NCBI GenBank assembly: GCA_019747095.1
Contig: JAIERG010000232.1
Span: forward strand, 1-33,499
DNA from: Caulobacteraceae bacterium
GTDB taxonomy: Bacteria; Pseudomonadota; Alphaproteobacteria; Caulobacterales; Caulobacteraceae
Direction of reading: 5' to 3'
DNA: 33,499 nucleotides
Each line of letters opens with the position of its first letter. Positions within the stretch are counted from its first letter, which is position 1. Below, piece after piece: positions 7,062 to 15,038 of this stretch. The translations under genes were made by a program, and so were the position numbers. The notes beneath the pieces were generated by a model, which worked only from the letters and a program-made list of their open reading frames with translations, made no database searches and had not been told where the DNA came from.

Positions 7062-7088
7062 GGAAAAAATAGCGAAGGCCGGCGACGC
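7062..7088 (-). terminator. Possible intrinsic terminator of the hybrid kinase gene
   Basis: On the minus strand just after the kinase stop codon, AGCG...CGCT can pair around a CCGGCC core and is followed by ATTTTTT. The stem is short, so this is tentative. The remaining roughly 100 nt up to 6961 should hold the promoter of the GTA run, but no clear box is visible. Confidence 0.35.
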
Positions 7089-9488
7089 TCAGGCCGCCGC
7101 CGCCCGCCCCGCTCCCGTCCGGGCCAGGGCCTGGGCCATCGCCTCGACCAGCTCGGCCACCTGGATCGGCTTGCCGACATGGGCGTCCATGCCCGCCGCC
7201 TTGCAGGCCACGACCTGCTCGGGCTGCACATTGGCCGTCAGGGCGATGACCGGAACCTGGCCCACCGCTCCGGGCAGGGCGCGGATCGCGCGGGTGGCGT
7301 CCATCCCGTCCATGACCGGCATGTGCACGTCCATCAGGATCAGGTCGTAGCCACCCCCGGCCACGGCCTGCACCGCCTCGGCCCCGTTTTCCACCGTGTC
7401 CAGCTCGATGCCAAAGGCCTGCAGGATGATCCGCACCAGCTCCCGGTTGGGCGCGGCGTCGTCGGCCATCAGGACCCTCAGTCCTGCGGGCAGTCCGGCC
7501 ACGTCCTCGGTCTGCGCCACCTCGGCGGTCTCGGCGACGGACAGCGGCAGTTCGAACCAGAAGGTCGAGCCCTCGCCCGGCCGGCTGGTCGCGCCGATCT
7601 CGCCGCCCATCATCTCGATCAGGCGGCGGCTGATCGCCAGCCCCAGCCCGGTGCCGCCATAGACCCGCGTGGTCGAGGCGTCGGCCTGGGTGAAGCGGTC
7701 GAACAGGGCGTCGATCTTCTCGGGCGAGACGCCGATGCCGCTATCGGTCACCGCGACCCTCAGGCGTCCGTCGTGCCAGCGGCTTTCCAGCCGGATTTCG
7801 CCCGAAACCGTGAACTTGGCCGCGTTCGACAGGAAGTTCAGCAGAACCTGCCGGATCCGCCCTTCGTCCCCCATCAGGGCCGACGGCAGGCCCGCGTCCA
7901 GATCCAGCGTCAGCGCCAGTCCCTTGGTCTGGCATTGCGGCTCGATGATCGCGGCCGACGACCGGGCCATCTCGGCCGGGTCGAACGGACGCGGATCCAG
8001 ACCGGCGGCGTCCGCTTCCAGCTTGGAGTAGTCCAGAATGTCGTTGATGACGCCCAGCAGGGCATCGCTGGCCGTGGCGATCCGGTCGACATAGCGCCGC
8101 TCGGCTTCGGGCAGGGCCGGGCTGTCGCGCAACAGGCCCGAGAAGCCGATGACGCTGGTCAGCGGCGTCCTCAGCTCATGGGACATATTGGCCAGGAACT
8201 CGGTCTTGGCCCGGGCGGCGTGCTCGGCGGCATCGCGCGCCGCGATCAGCTGGTCTTCCAGCGCCTTGGTCTCGGTGATGTCGCGGACCACGTCCTGGAA
8301 TTCCACCGGGCGTCCGTTCTCGTCACGGATGACCTTGGGATGGGCTTCCAGCCAGATGGTCTCGCCATCCTTGCGGATGGCGCGATAGGGGATGCGGGCC
8401 GAGGGTTGATCCACCGAGGCCCGCGCGCACTCGACGAAGGCCCTGCGCACCCGGTCGACATCATCGGGATGCATGAAGGCGCTGAACGGCCGCCCCAGCA
8501 TGTCCTCGGGCCGGTAGCCCATCAGACCCTCGATGGCGGGCGACAGGTAGCGGAATATCCCGTCCAGCCCATAGGTCGCGATGACGTCGGTCGCATTGTC
8601 CGCGAGCAGACGGTACCGGGCCTCGCTCGCCCGAATGACCTCCTCGGCCCGGACCCTCTCGGTCACGTCCTGGAACACGCCGTACAGTGCAACGGGCTGG
8701 CCGTCCCGCCACTCCGAGCGACATCGGGACATCACGACCCGCTCCTGGCCATCGGTGCGGATGATCCTGAGCTGGAACTCGCCGTCTTCGCCGGTCTCGA
8801 TACAGGCGCCGATCGTGTCCCGGACCGTCGGCTGGTCGTCCGGGTGATAGAAGGCGACCGCGTCGCCATAGTTGGGATCGAACGTCTCGCGGGTCACTCC
8901 GTGAATGCGATAGACCTCGTCGGACCACTCGACCGCGCCGGTCGAAAGGTCCAGCTTCCAGCGCCCGACACCGGACATCCGCTCGGCCAGACCAAGGGTG
9001 CCCAGCTTCTCGTCGATCACACGATAGGCCTCGGTCTGGTCCAGGATGTCCGCGGCCATGCCGGCCAGCAGGCGCAGCTGATCCAGCGCCTTGGGGGTCG
9101 GGCTGGCGAGCGGCCAGGGCGCCACCACCGACAGGGCACCGACCGTGCGGCCATCGTTCAGGGTGATCGCCGCGCCCAGGTAGGACCGGATGCCCTCGGG
9201 GCCTTTGACGAAGGGGTGGTTGCAGAAGCGCGGATCGGCCAGCGCGTCTTCCACGACAAGCACGGCTCCCGGTCCCATGGCGGCCAGGACCGACGATACG
9301 CTGGCGTCACGGGCGATCGACGGTTGCCAGTCGCCGGCGTTCGAGCGAAGCACGGCCCGGTCGCCATCCAGTGTGGAAATCACCACGATCGGCGCGTCGA
9401 ACATCGACCGCGCCAGCTCGACCAACCGGTCGAAAGCCGCCTCGTGGCCGTTCAACGCCTTGCCCGAGTTCGTTCCGCCTTTTGTCAT
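7089..9488 (-). CDS. Hybrid sensor histidine kinase (GAF-PAS-PAS-HisKA-HATPase-REC)
   Basis: Protein of 799 residues with no membrane segment, so probably cytosolic. Domains in order: GAF (about 15-165), PAS (about 175-285), PAS (about 295-415), HisKA with phosphoacceptor His437 in FLANMSHELRTPL, HATPase with LLNFLSNAAKF, VTDSGIGVS and GGTGLGLAISRRL, and a C-terminal receiver with Asp720 in LILMDVHMPVMDG. It would autophosphorylate on His437 and pass phosphate to its own receiver, probably onward to a phosphotransferase protein. The signal is unknown. It lies upstream of the GTA run on the same strand with about 130 nt between them; a regulatory link to the GTA is conceivable but not shown. 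The ATG at 9488 gives a complete GAF domain. Confidence 0.93.
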   Translation of the reverse strand: MTKGGTNSGKALNGHEAAFDRLVELARSMFDAPIVVISTLDGDRAVLRSNAGDWQPSIARDASVSSVLAAMGPGAVLVVEDALADPRFCNHPFVKGPEGIRSYLGAAITLNDGRTVGALSVVAPWPLASPTPKALDQLRLLAGMAADILDQTEAYRVIDEKLGTLGLAERMSGVGRWKLDLSTGAVEWSDEVYRIHGVTRETFDPNYGDAVAFYHPDDQPTVRDTIGACIETGEDGEFQLRIIRTDGQERVVMSRCRSEWRDGQPVALYGVFQDVTERVRAEEVIRASEARYRLLADNATDVIATYGLDGIFRYLSPAIEGLMGYRPEDMLGRPFSAFMHPDDVDRVRRAFVECARASVDQPSARIPYRAIRKDGETIWLEAHPKVIRDENGRPVEFQDVVRDITETKALEDQLIAARDAAEHAARAKTEFLANMSHELRTPLTSVIGFSGLLRDSPALPEAERRYVDRIATASDALLGVINDILDYSKLEADAAGLDPRPFDPAEMARSSAAIIEPQCQTKGLALTLDLDAGLPSALMGDEGRIRQVLLNFLSNAAKFTVSGEIRLESRWHDGRLRVAVTDSGIGVSPEKIDALFDRFTQADASTTRVYGGTGLGLAISRRLIEMMGGEIGATSRPGEGSTFWFELPLSVAETAEVAQTEDVAGLPAGLRVLMADDAAPNRELVRIILQAFGIELDTVENGAEAVQAVAGGGYDLILMDVHMPVMDGMDATRAIRALPGAVGQVPVIALTANVQPEQVVACKAAGMDAHVGKPIQVAELVEAMAQALARTGAGRAAAA

Positions 9489-9535
9489 GCGGTTCCTCCC
9501 CGGCCCTGCCTACATCAGCAGGTGCGAAGGTTTGG

Positions 9536-10000
9536 TTAGCGGCCAGGTTCGACCCCGCGCTCCTCGACCCAATCCGAGGCTTCGTAGTCCAGGGCATCCT
9601 CGGGATCGGCCAGCCCCTCTTCCGAAATGGTCTGTCCCCGCACCGAGACGCCCGCCCGGTGCACGCTTTCCGGATCGCCCGACACCAGCGGATGCCAGCT
9701 CGCCAGCCCCCGTCCCTCGTGCAGACGGCGATAGGCGCAGGACTTGGGCATCCACTCCAGCGCCTCGATGTTCCACGGCGTCAGCTGGATGCAATCCGGC
9801 ACATGCTGCTTGCGGTTGTCATAGTCCGAGCACCGGCAGGCCTGGCCGTCGAACAGCTTGCAGTGGACCTTGGTCGGAATGACCTCCCCGGTGTCCTCAT
9901 CCTCGAACCGGATCAGGCAGCACAGCCCGCACCCGTCGCACAGGCTCTCCCACTCCTCGCGGGTCATCTCCTCCAGACGCTTGGTCTGCCAGAAGGTCAT
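9536..10000 (-). CDS. YcgN/UPF0260 family cysteine-cluster protein
   Basis: Protein of 154 residues with the family's cysteine cluster [18 protein letters not shown] near residue 22 and further conserved Cys in [25 protein letters not shown] and PKSCAYRRL. This is the UPF0260/YcgN pattern; the cysteines probably bind metal or an Fe-S cluster, and the function is unknown. The length matches the family. The ATG at 10000 follows GGGGGAGGATTG. The GGAGG ribosome-binding site belongs to a family A repeat arm (10002-10063), so the repeat supplies translation initiation for this gene. A TTG one codon upstream is an alternative start. Confidence 0.88.
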   Translation of the reverse strand: MTFWQTKRLEEMTREEWESLCDGCGLCCLIRFEDEDTGEVIPTKVHCKLFDGQACRCSDYDNRKQHVPDCIQLTPWNIEALEWMPKSCAYRRLHEGRGLASWHPLVSGDPESVHRAGVSVRGQTISEEGLADPEDALDYEASDWVEERGVEPGR

Positions 10001-10001
10001 C

Positions 10002-10063
10002 AATCCTCCCCCGCCACTTCGCGGGGGAGGGGGACCGCGCGAAGCGTGGTGGAGGGGGCGGAC
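10002..10063 (+). repeat. Family A repeat, single arm (A3)
   Basis: A single arm with CCTCCCCCGC-cacttc-GCGGGGGAGG hairpin, then GACCGCGCGAAGCG and TGGTGGAGGGGGCGGAC. The same arm recurs in direct orientation at 10445-10515, on the other side of the DUF559 gene. It separates the ycgN-like gene from the DUF559 gene and donates the ribosome-binding site of the former. Confidence 0.8.
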
Positions 10064-10081
10064 GCGTGCGAGACTTCAGCC

Positions 10082-10459
10082 ATGAGAGCGCCCGTCCTTA
10101 CCCAGAAACGCGCCAGAAGTCTCCGCCGCGCGATGACGCCGCCCGAAGCGGCACTGTGGGCCTACCTTCGCCAGCGCGTGCCCGGCCGCCCGAACTTCCG
10201 CCGCCAACACCCCGTTGGTCCCTACATCATCGACTTCTTCTGTGCCCCCGCGAAGCTGGCGATCGAGATCGACGGCCGAGTGCATGAAACAGCCGACAAA
10301 CCGGAAAAAGACGCACGCCGAACCGCCTGGCTGAACGCCCAAGGCATCGAGGTTGTCCGCATCCCCGCCGCCGAGGTTCTTCGTGATGCGGCCGAGGTCG
10401 CCGAGGGTGTCCTGCAGATCGCCAGACTTCGCGTTGACCTTACTGATCCTCCCTCGTGA
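10082..10459 (+). CDS. DUF559 endonuclease-domain protein, copy 1
   Basis: Protein of 125 residues of the DUF559 family, which has the Vsr/PD-(D/E)xK restriction-endonuclease-like fold. Visible motifs are MTPPEAALWAYLR (Glu near the N-terminus), FRRQHPVGPYIIDFFC and KLAIEIDGRVHE, where the Asp and Glu-x-Asp-Gly residues would form the metal site. The activity is inferred from the family. The gene begins 19 nt after repeat arm A3. Its last codons (ending ...TDPPS) and TGA stop run into arm A4, so the gene is bracketed by family A repeats like its relative at 31470-31859. It shares about a third of its residues with that copy, including TPPEA, FRRQ-P and IE-DG-H. Confidence 0.87.
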   Translation: MRAPVLTQKRARSLRRAMTPPEAALWAYLRQRVPGRPNFRRQHPVGPYIIDFFCAPAKLAIEIDGRVHETADKPEKDARRTAWLNAQGIEVVRIPAAEVLRDAAEVAEGVLQIARLRVDLTDPPS

Positions 10460-10639
10460 GCGCAGCGAAACGGGGGAGGGGGACCGCGCGAAGCGGGGTG
10501 GAGGGGGCGGACACATCGACTCTGCGTCCTATAGCGCACACGCTGCTCATCCCCTAAATCACTCCTCTTTCCGCCCCCTCCACCCCGTCGGCCAAGCGGC
10601 CTCCGCGGTCCCCCTCCCCCGCTGCGCGGTGGAGGATTT
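10445..10639. repeat. Family A repeat, inverted pair of arms (A4)
   Basis: The left arm (10445-10515) ends GACCGCGCGAAGCGGGGTGG then AGGGGGCGGACAC. The right arm (10568-10639) is its inverted form: CGCCCCCTCCACCCCG, a GGCC-rich hairpin, then GGTCCCCCTCCCCC-GCTGCGC-GG. The 52-nt spacer (10516-10567) has lower GC and no gene. The element overlaps the 3' end of the DUF559 gene and carries the GGAGG ahead of the ABC-F gene. Confidence 0.8.
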
Positions 10640-10648
10640 AGGTTGTTC

Positions 10649-12529
10649 ATGGCTCCCCGCTCTTCCGCCCGCCCTCCCCTCGTCGCGCTCAAGGACGTCC
10701 GCCTCCAGGACGGTCAGCGTCCCCTGTTCGAGGGCGTCGACCTGGCCATCGAGCCGCGCACCCGCTCCTGCCTGGTCGGCCGCAACGGTGCGGGCAAATC
10801 CACCCTTATGAAGCTGGTCATGGGCCTGATCGAGCCCGACAGCGGCGACCGCAGCGTCCAGGCCGGCACCCGCTTCGCCTATGTGCCGCAGGAGCCGCTG
10901 ATCGTCGGCGAGACCCTGCTGGACTACGCCTCATCCGGCACGGCCGAGCCCTGGATGGCCGAGGCCTGGCTGACCACCTTCGGCATGGATCCGAACAAGT
11001 CCGCGCAAGGCCTGTCCGGCGGCGAAACCCGCCGCGCCGCGCTCGCCAAGGCCTTCGCCGAGGAGCCAGACCTGCTCCTGCTCGACGAGCCGACCAACCA
11101 CATGGACATCCTGGCCATCGAGCTCCTGGAAAAGGAGATCATCGCCGCCAAGTGCGCCGCCCTGATCGTCAGCCACGACCGCGCCTTCCTGAACCGCGTC
11201 ACCCAGTCCTGCCACTGGCTGGAACACAGGAAGGTCCGCACCCTGAACAAGGGCTTTGACGCCTTCGACGACTGGGCCGCCAAGGTCCAGGAAGAGGAGG
11301 CCGAGAGCCTCCGCCGCCTCAACAAGCGCATCGAGGCCGAGACCTACACCTTCTACCGCTCCATCACCGCCCAGCGCACCCGTAACGAAGGGCGCGCCCG
11401 CGCACTGGAGGCCATGCGTCAGGACCGGGCGATGCGGGTCAAGGACCTGCCCCGCGAGATCCAGCTCGGCGTCGATTCCGGCGTCACCTCGGGCAAGCTG
11501 GTCGCGGACCTGAAGGGGGTCTCCAAACGCTTCGGCGACCGGGTGGTCATCAAGCCCTTCACCACCCGCGTCATTCGCGGCGACCGCCTGGCCATCGTCG
11601 GCCCCAACGGCGCGGGCAAGACCACCTTGGTCAAGATCCTGCTGGGCGAACTCGCCCCCGACGAGGGCACGGTCAAGCTCGGCGCCAACCTGGAGCCCGT
11701 CTATCTCGACCAGTCCCGCGAGGGCCTGAAATCGGACATGACCTTGTGGGACGCGCTGACGCCGGGCGGCGGCGACTCCATCTTGGTGCGCGGCCATTCC
11801 AAGCACGTTGCCGCCTACGCCAAGGACTTCCTGTTCTCGGAAGCCCAGCTGCGCCAACCGATCTCGACCCTGTCGGGTGGCGAGCGCAACCGCCTGCTGC
11901 TCGCCCGCGCGCTGGCCAAGCCCGCCAACATGCTGGTGCTCGATGAGCCCACCAACGACCTGGACATGGACACGCTCGACAAGCTGGAGGAGCTGCTCGA
12001 CGGCTACGACGGCACCCTGATCCTGGTCAGCCACGACCGCGACTTCGTCGACCGCTTGGCCACCTCGACCATCGGCATGAACGGCCGGGGCGACATCGTC
12101 GAAACCCCCGGCGGCTGGACCGACTTCATCGGCCAGAACCCGGGGTTCCTTTCTGCGTCTCCCTCCCCTTCATGGGGAGGGACAGGCGGCGGAGCCGCCA
12201 GGGTGGGGTCCGTCCGTTCGAACCCCACCCCGGCCGCTGACGCGGCCACCCCTCCCCACAAGGGGGAGGGAGACACATCGCGAAAACCGGCCAAACTCTC
12301 CTTCAAGGACACCCACCGCCTCAAGGAGCTGGACGCCCTCATCGCCGCCCTGCCCGCCGAGATCGCCGCCCACGAGGCCCGTCTGGCGGACGTCAACTTG
12401 TACAGCCGCGACCCCTCGGGCTTCGACGCAACCATGAAGGCGCTGGACGCCGCCCGCGCCAAACTGGACGCCGCCGAGGAGGAATGGCTGGAAATCGAGG
12501 CCCGGCGCGAGGCTCTGGCCGCCGGCTGA
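10649..12529 (+). CDS. uup: ABC-F ATPase, Uup type, with an in-frame repeat insertion
   Basis: Protein of 626 residues with two ABC domains and no membrane segments. The first has Walker A GRNGAGKST and signature LSGGETRRAALAKA. The linker is helical, with EAETYTFYRSITAQRTRNEG. The second has GPNGAGKTT and LSGGERNRLLLARAL followed by DEPTNDLDMDT. A C-terminal coiled coil starts near KLSFKDTHRLKELDAL. This is the Uup subgroup of ABC-F proteins, which act on ribosomes or DNA structures rather than in transport. Residues 504-542, between ABC2 and the coiled coil, are encoded entirely by family A repeat A5 and are Gly/Pro/Ser-rich. The ATG at 10649 was chosen by homology, but a TTG at 10643 has better spacing (7 nt) from the repeat-derived GGAGG. 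Confidence 0.92.
   Translation: MAPRSSARPPLVALKDVRLQDGQRPLFEGVDLAIEPRTRSCLVGRNGAGKSTLMKLVMGLIEPDSGDRSVQAGTRFAYVPQEPLIVGETLLDYASSGTAEPWMAEAWLTTFGMDPNKSAQGLSGGETRRAALAKAFAEEPDLLLLDEPTNHMDILAIELLEKEIIAAKCAALIVSHDRAFLNRVTQSCHWLEHRKVRTLNKGFDAFDDWAAKVQEEEAESLRRLNKRIEAETYTFYRSITAQRTRNEGRARALEAMRQDRAMRVKDLPREIQLGVDSGVTSGKLVADLKGVSKRFGDRVVIKPFTTRVIRGDRLAIVGPNGAGKTTLVKILLGELAPDEGTVKLGANLEPVYLDQSREGLKSDMTLWDALTPGGGDSILVRGHSKHVAAYAKDFLFSEAQLRQPISTLSGGERNRLLLARALAKPANMLVLDEPTNDLDMDTLDKLEELLDGYDGTLILVSHDRDFVDRLATSTIGMNGRGDIVETPGGWTDFIGQNPGFLSASPSPSWGGTGGGAARVGSVRSNPTPAADAATPPHKGEGDTSRKPAKLSFKDTHRLKELDALIAALPAEIAAHEARLADVNLYSRDPSGFDATMKALDAARAKLDAAEEEWLEIEARREALAAG
12158..12274 (+). repeat. Family A repeat inside the ABC-F coding sequence (A5)
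   Basis: About 117 nt, or 39 codons, with all the hairpins of the family: CTCCCTCCCC-ttcat-GGGGAGGGA, GGCGG-cggag-CCGCC, GGGTGGGGT with ACCCCACCC, GGCCGC-tgac-GCGGCC, and CCTCCCC-acaa-GGGGGAGG. It is open in the ABC-F frame with no stop and a length divisible by three. It encodes SPSPSWGGTGGGAARV at its start and TPPHKGEGD at its end. Confidence 0.88.
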
Positions 12530-12609
12530 GCGGAAACTGTGGACAAGCCAAATCCCTGATCCGCAATCGCGAATCTGATCTGTCCACTGATCTTCACAGG
12601 GTTATGCAC

Positions 12610-13055
12610 CGGGCCCCGGGCGATGTTGCACAGCGGGGCGAATTCGGGCGCTTGCCGTCTAACGGATTTGGCGCGAACGTCAATGGGCCGAGGGACACGG
12701 CGGCGCGGAAATCCGGTGAGAGCCGGAACGTCTAGCGGGTCGGTCCGGCTCTCTGACCAAGGGTTCCAAGCCTCTTCGGAGGACGCGGAAAGCCCGGGCA
12801 GGGCCCAGGCCCCAGACCTTTAGCGTTTCGGCGCGGGGTGGACGGGAACCAGGCCGGGATCGATGAACGACGCCGGGGGCGAAAATCCTCTGCGGACCGG
12901 CATCGGACAGGAGCCGCCAGGATACAGCCGACCGTCTTCGGGGTTCGCCCCGCGGGCGCCCAGGCCAGGGTCCTGAACCTCAAGGGCCAAGTCCCAACCC
13001 GGACTTGGCGAGGGGACGCGAGTACCGGTTCGACCGGGCTTTCGTCCCCTCGCTC
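12610..13055 (+). ncRNA. Candidate structured non-coding RNA region
   Basis: The 730-nt gap between the ABC-F gene and the importer operon shows no credible gene. It contains a run of strong hairpins: 12718-12727 pairs with 12744-12753 (10 bp), 12771-12782 is CCTC-TTCG-GAGG, 12939-12952 is CGGGG-TTCG-CCCCG, 12987-12994 pairs with 13001-13008 (8 bp, 6-nt loop), and 13008-13018 pairs with 13043-13053 (11 bp) around an inner CCGG-ttcga-CCGG. UUCG-type loops and perfect stems favour an RNA. I could not match it to RNase P, tmRNA, SRP, 6S or a known riboswitch. Strand and boundaries are guesses. Confidence 0.35.
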
Positions 13056-13071
13056 AATTCTGGAGTGCCTT

Positions 13072-13210
13072 TCTCCCTCCCCTTAATGGGGAGGGACAGG
13101 CGGCGCAGCCGCCAGGGTGGGGTCCGTATGGACACCGCACTCCGCACACTCCACCCCCACCCGACCTCGCCTCCGGCTCGGCCACCCTCCCCATGGAGGG
13201 GAGGGAGAGG
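13072..13210. repeat. Family A palindromic repeat, copy A6
   Basis: Both arms are present. On the left: TCTCCCTCCCC-ttaat-GGGGAGGGA, GGCGG-cgcag-CCGCC, GGGTGGGG. On the right: CCCCCACCCG, a GCCTCCGGC hairpin, CCCTCCCC-atgga-GGGGAGGGAG. It lies 48 nt before the substrate-binding protein gene. The left arm is nearly identical to that of A5 inside the ABC-F gene. Confidence 0.88.
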
Positions 13211-13258
13211 ACATTGCGTCCGCTTCCCATCTTTTCCGGCACAGCCTAGGGTCCGGCC

Positions 13259-14293
13259 ATGCCGCCGTCATCGACTCATGGGCTCGTCAGCCGCCGCCTG
13301 ATCCTGGCGGGCGGGATCGCTGTGACGGCGCTGGGCGCAGCCGCCTGCTCCAGCTCCGAGGCTCCCGTCGACGAACAGGGCCGCATCCGCATCCGCTTCG
13401 CCACCGACTGGCGCGCCCAGGCCGAGCACGGCGGTTTCTATCAGGCCCTGGCGTCCGGGGCCTATGAGCGGCGCGGCCTGAACGTCCAGATCATCCAGGG
13501 CGGCCCCGGCGTGAACGTGCCCCAGCTGCTGGCGTCGGGCGCCGTCGAACTCGGCATGGGCTCCAACAGCTTCATCCCGCTGAACCTGGTGGCGGAAGGC
13601 GCGCCCGTGAAGGCCGTCGCCGCCTTCTTCCAGAAGGACCCCCAGGTCCTGATCGCCCATCCCGATCCGGCGCTGGAAACCATCGCCGATCTGGCCGGCC
13701 GGCCCTTCCTGCTGGCCGATGCCTCGATCACGGCCTTCTGGGTCTGGCTCAAGGCCAAGTATGGATTCACCGACGATCAGGTCCGCAAGTACAACTTCAA
13801 CCCGGCCCCCTTCATCGCCGACGAGCGCGCGGTCCAGCAGGGCTACCTGACCTCCGAGCCCTACACGATCCAGAAGGAGGCCGGCTTCGAACCCCGCGTC
13901 TTCCTGCTGGCCGACGAGGGCTACCCCTCCTACGCCACCATGGTCCTGTCGCCTGACGCCTTTGCGCGGGACAACGCCACGGCGCTGCGGTCCTTCATCG
14001 CCGCGTCGGTGGAGGGCTGGCGCGACTACATGCGGGGCGACCCGTCGGCCGCCAACGCCCTGATCCGCGAGGCCAATCCGGAAATGACCCAGGACGTGCT
14101 GGATCAGGCCCGCGCCAAGCTCAGCGAATACGGCATCGTCGATTCCGGCGACGCGGCCCTCTATGGCCTGGGCGCCATGACCGAGGATCGCTGGCGCCAG
14201 TTCTTTGACGTCACCAGCCAGGCCGGCGTCTATTCGGCCGACCTCCGCTGGAGGAATGCCTTCACCGACGCCTTCCTGCCGGGCCGTGGCTGA
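13259..14293 (+). CDS. ABC importer substrate-binding lipoprotein (NitT/TauT/Thi5-like)
   Basis: Protein of 344 residues with an N-terminal signal that includes SRRLILAGG and ends in the lipobox LGAAAC, so it is probably a lipoprotein. The body matches the NMT1/Thi5-like group of NitT/TauT-type binding proteins: IRFATDWRAQAEHGGFYQAL, VNVPQLLASGAVELGMG, IADLAGRPFLLADAS and GYLTSEPYTIQKEAGF. These bind small nitrogen- or sulfur-containing molecules such as pyrimidine precursors of thiamine, sulfonates or nitrate. The exact ligand cannot be read here, and no TPP riboswitch is visible upstream. It is the first gene of a three-gene operon; the next start overlaps its stop. Confidence 0.88.
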   Translation: MPPSSTHGLVSRRLILAGGIAVTALGAAACSSSEAPVDEQGRIRIRFATDWRAQAEHGGFYQALASGAYERRGLNVQIIQGGPGVNVPQLLASGAVELGMGSNSFIPLNLVAEGAPVKAVAAFFQKDPQVLIAHPDPALETIADLAGRPFLLADASITAFWVWLKAKYGFTDDQVRKYNFNPAPFIADERAVQQGYLTSEPYTIQKEAGFEPRVFLLADEGYPSYATMVLSPDAFARDNATALRSFIAASVEGWRDYMRGDPSAANALIREANPEMTQDVLDQARAKLSEYGIVDSGDAALYGLGAMTEDRWRQFFDVTSQAGVYSADLRWRNAFTDAFLPGRG

Positions 14294-15038
14294 CACCCCT
14301 CTGGCGCGCCTGGCCGGAGCCGTCGTCCGCTACCCCGGCCGCGCGGCTCTGGGCCCCATCGACCTGGCCGTCGCCCCGTCCGAGATCGTCGCCCTGGTCG
14401 GAGCGTCCGGCGCGGGCAAGTCCACGGCGCTGCGTCTGCTGGCCGGGCTGGAGACGCCGGCGGAGGGTTCGGTCACCCGTCCGGACGCCGCCGACAGCAC
14501 CGGCTTCGTCTTCCAGAGCCCGACCCTCATGCCCTGGGCCGATGCCCGGACCAACGTGGCCTTGCCGCTCGAACTGTCCGGCATCCCGGCCGCCGAGGCC
14601 CGCCGTCGCGCCGACGAAGCCCTCGCCGCCGTGGGGCTTGGCGACCGCACCACCGCCCGCCCGCGCCAGTTGTCCGGCGGCATGGCCATGCGGGTGTCGC
14701 TCGCCCGCGCCCTCTCGGTCCAGCCCGACCTGCTGTTGCTGGACGAACCCTTCGCGGCGCTGGATTCCATCACCCGGCGCGGCCTGATCGAGGACCTGCA
14801 CCGCCTCTGGTCGGCCCGACCCTTCGCTGCCGTCTTCGTCACCCATGACGTGGAGGAGGCCGCCTATCTGGCCAGCCGCGTCGTCGTCCTGTCGGCCGCC
14901 GATGGCCGTGCCGTGGCCGACCTGCCCATGCCCGGTCCCTTGCCCCGCCCAGCCGACTGGCGGCGCGACCCCGCCTTTCGGGAAGCCGTCGAAGACGTCG
15001 CCCAGGCCCTCGCCGCCGCCATGCCGGAGGCCGCATGA
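14286..15038 (+). CDS. ABC importer ATP-binding protein (NitT/TauT type)
   Basis: Protein of 250 residues. Walker A is GASGAGKST, the Q-loop is FVFQSPTLMPW, the signature is LSGGMAMRVSLARAL, Walker B is LLLLDEPFAALD, and the H-loop is FVTHDVEEA. The LMPW after the Q-loop and the SGGM signature are usual in the taurine/nitrate/thiamine-precursor group. The start is taken as GTG at 14286 (VADTPLARLAG), overlapping the previous stop by 8 nt. This gives the normal N-terminus, and the only earlier starts lie within the previous gene. The stop overlaps the permease start in ATGA (15035-15038), so the three proteins are translationally coupled. Confidence 0.9.
   Translation: MADTPLARLAGAVVRYPGRAALGPIDLAVAPSEIVALVGASGAGKSTALRLLAGLETPAEGSVTRPDAADSTGFVFQSPTLMPWADARTNVALPLELSGIPAAEARRRADEALAAVGLGDRTTARPRQLSGGMAMRVSLARALSVQPDLLLLDEPFAALDSITRRGLIEDLHRLWSARPFAAVFVTHDVEEAAYLASRVVVLSAADGRAVADLPMPGPLPRPADWRRDPAFREAVEDVAQALAAAMPEAA

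Noticed and set aside
7179..9539. Very long open frame on the + strand opposite the hybrid histidine kinase
   Set aside because: High GC makes antisense frames stay open. The product is rich in Gly/His/Gln/Arg with no domain, while the minus strand encodes an unmistakable kinase.
12537..12610. Cluster of DnaA-box-like words (TGTGGACAA, TTATGCACC)
   Set aside because: Only one is close to the consensus, there is no AT-rich unwinding region, and the neighbouring genes are not those of a known alphaproteobacterial origin.
12610..13055. RNase P RNA, tmRNA, or a cobalamin/TPP riboswitch
   Set aside because: The RNase P core GAGGAAAGTCC and ACAGAAA box are absent, no tmRNA tag codons are seen, and the GGAAATCCGGTGAGA stretch lacks the rest of a cobalamin aptamer.
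12838..13086. Small open frame in the hairpin-rich gap
   Set aside because: Arg/Gly-rich composition, no good start context or domain, and it crosses the strong hairpins.
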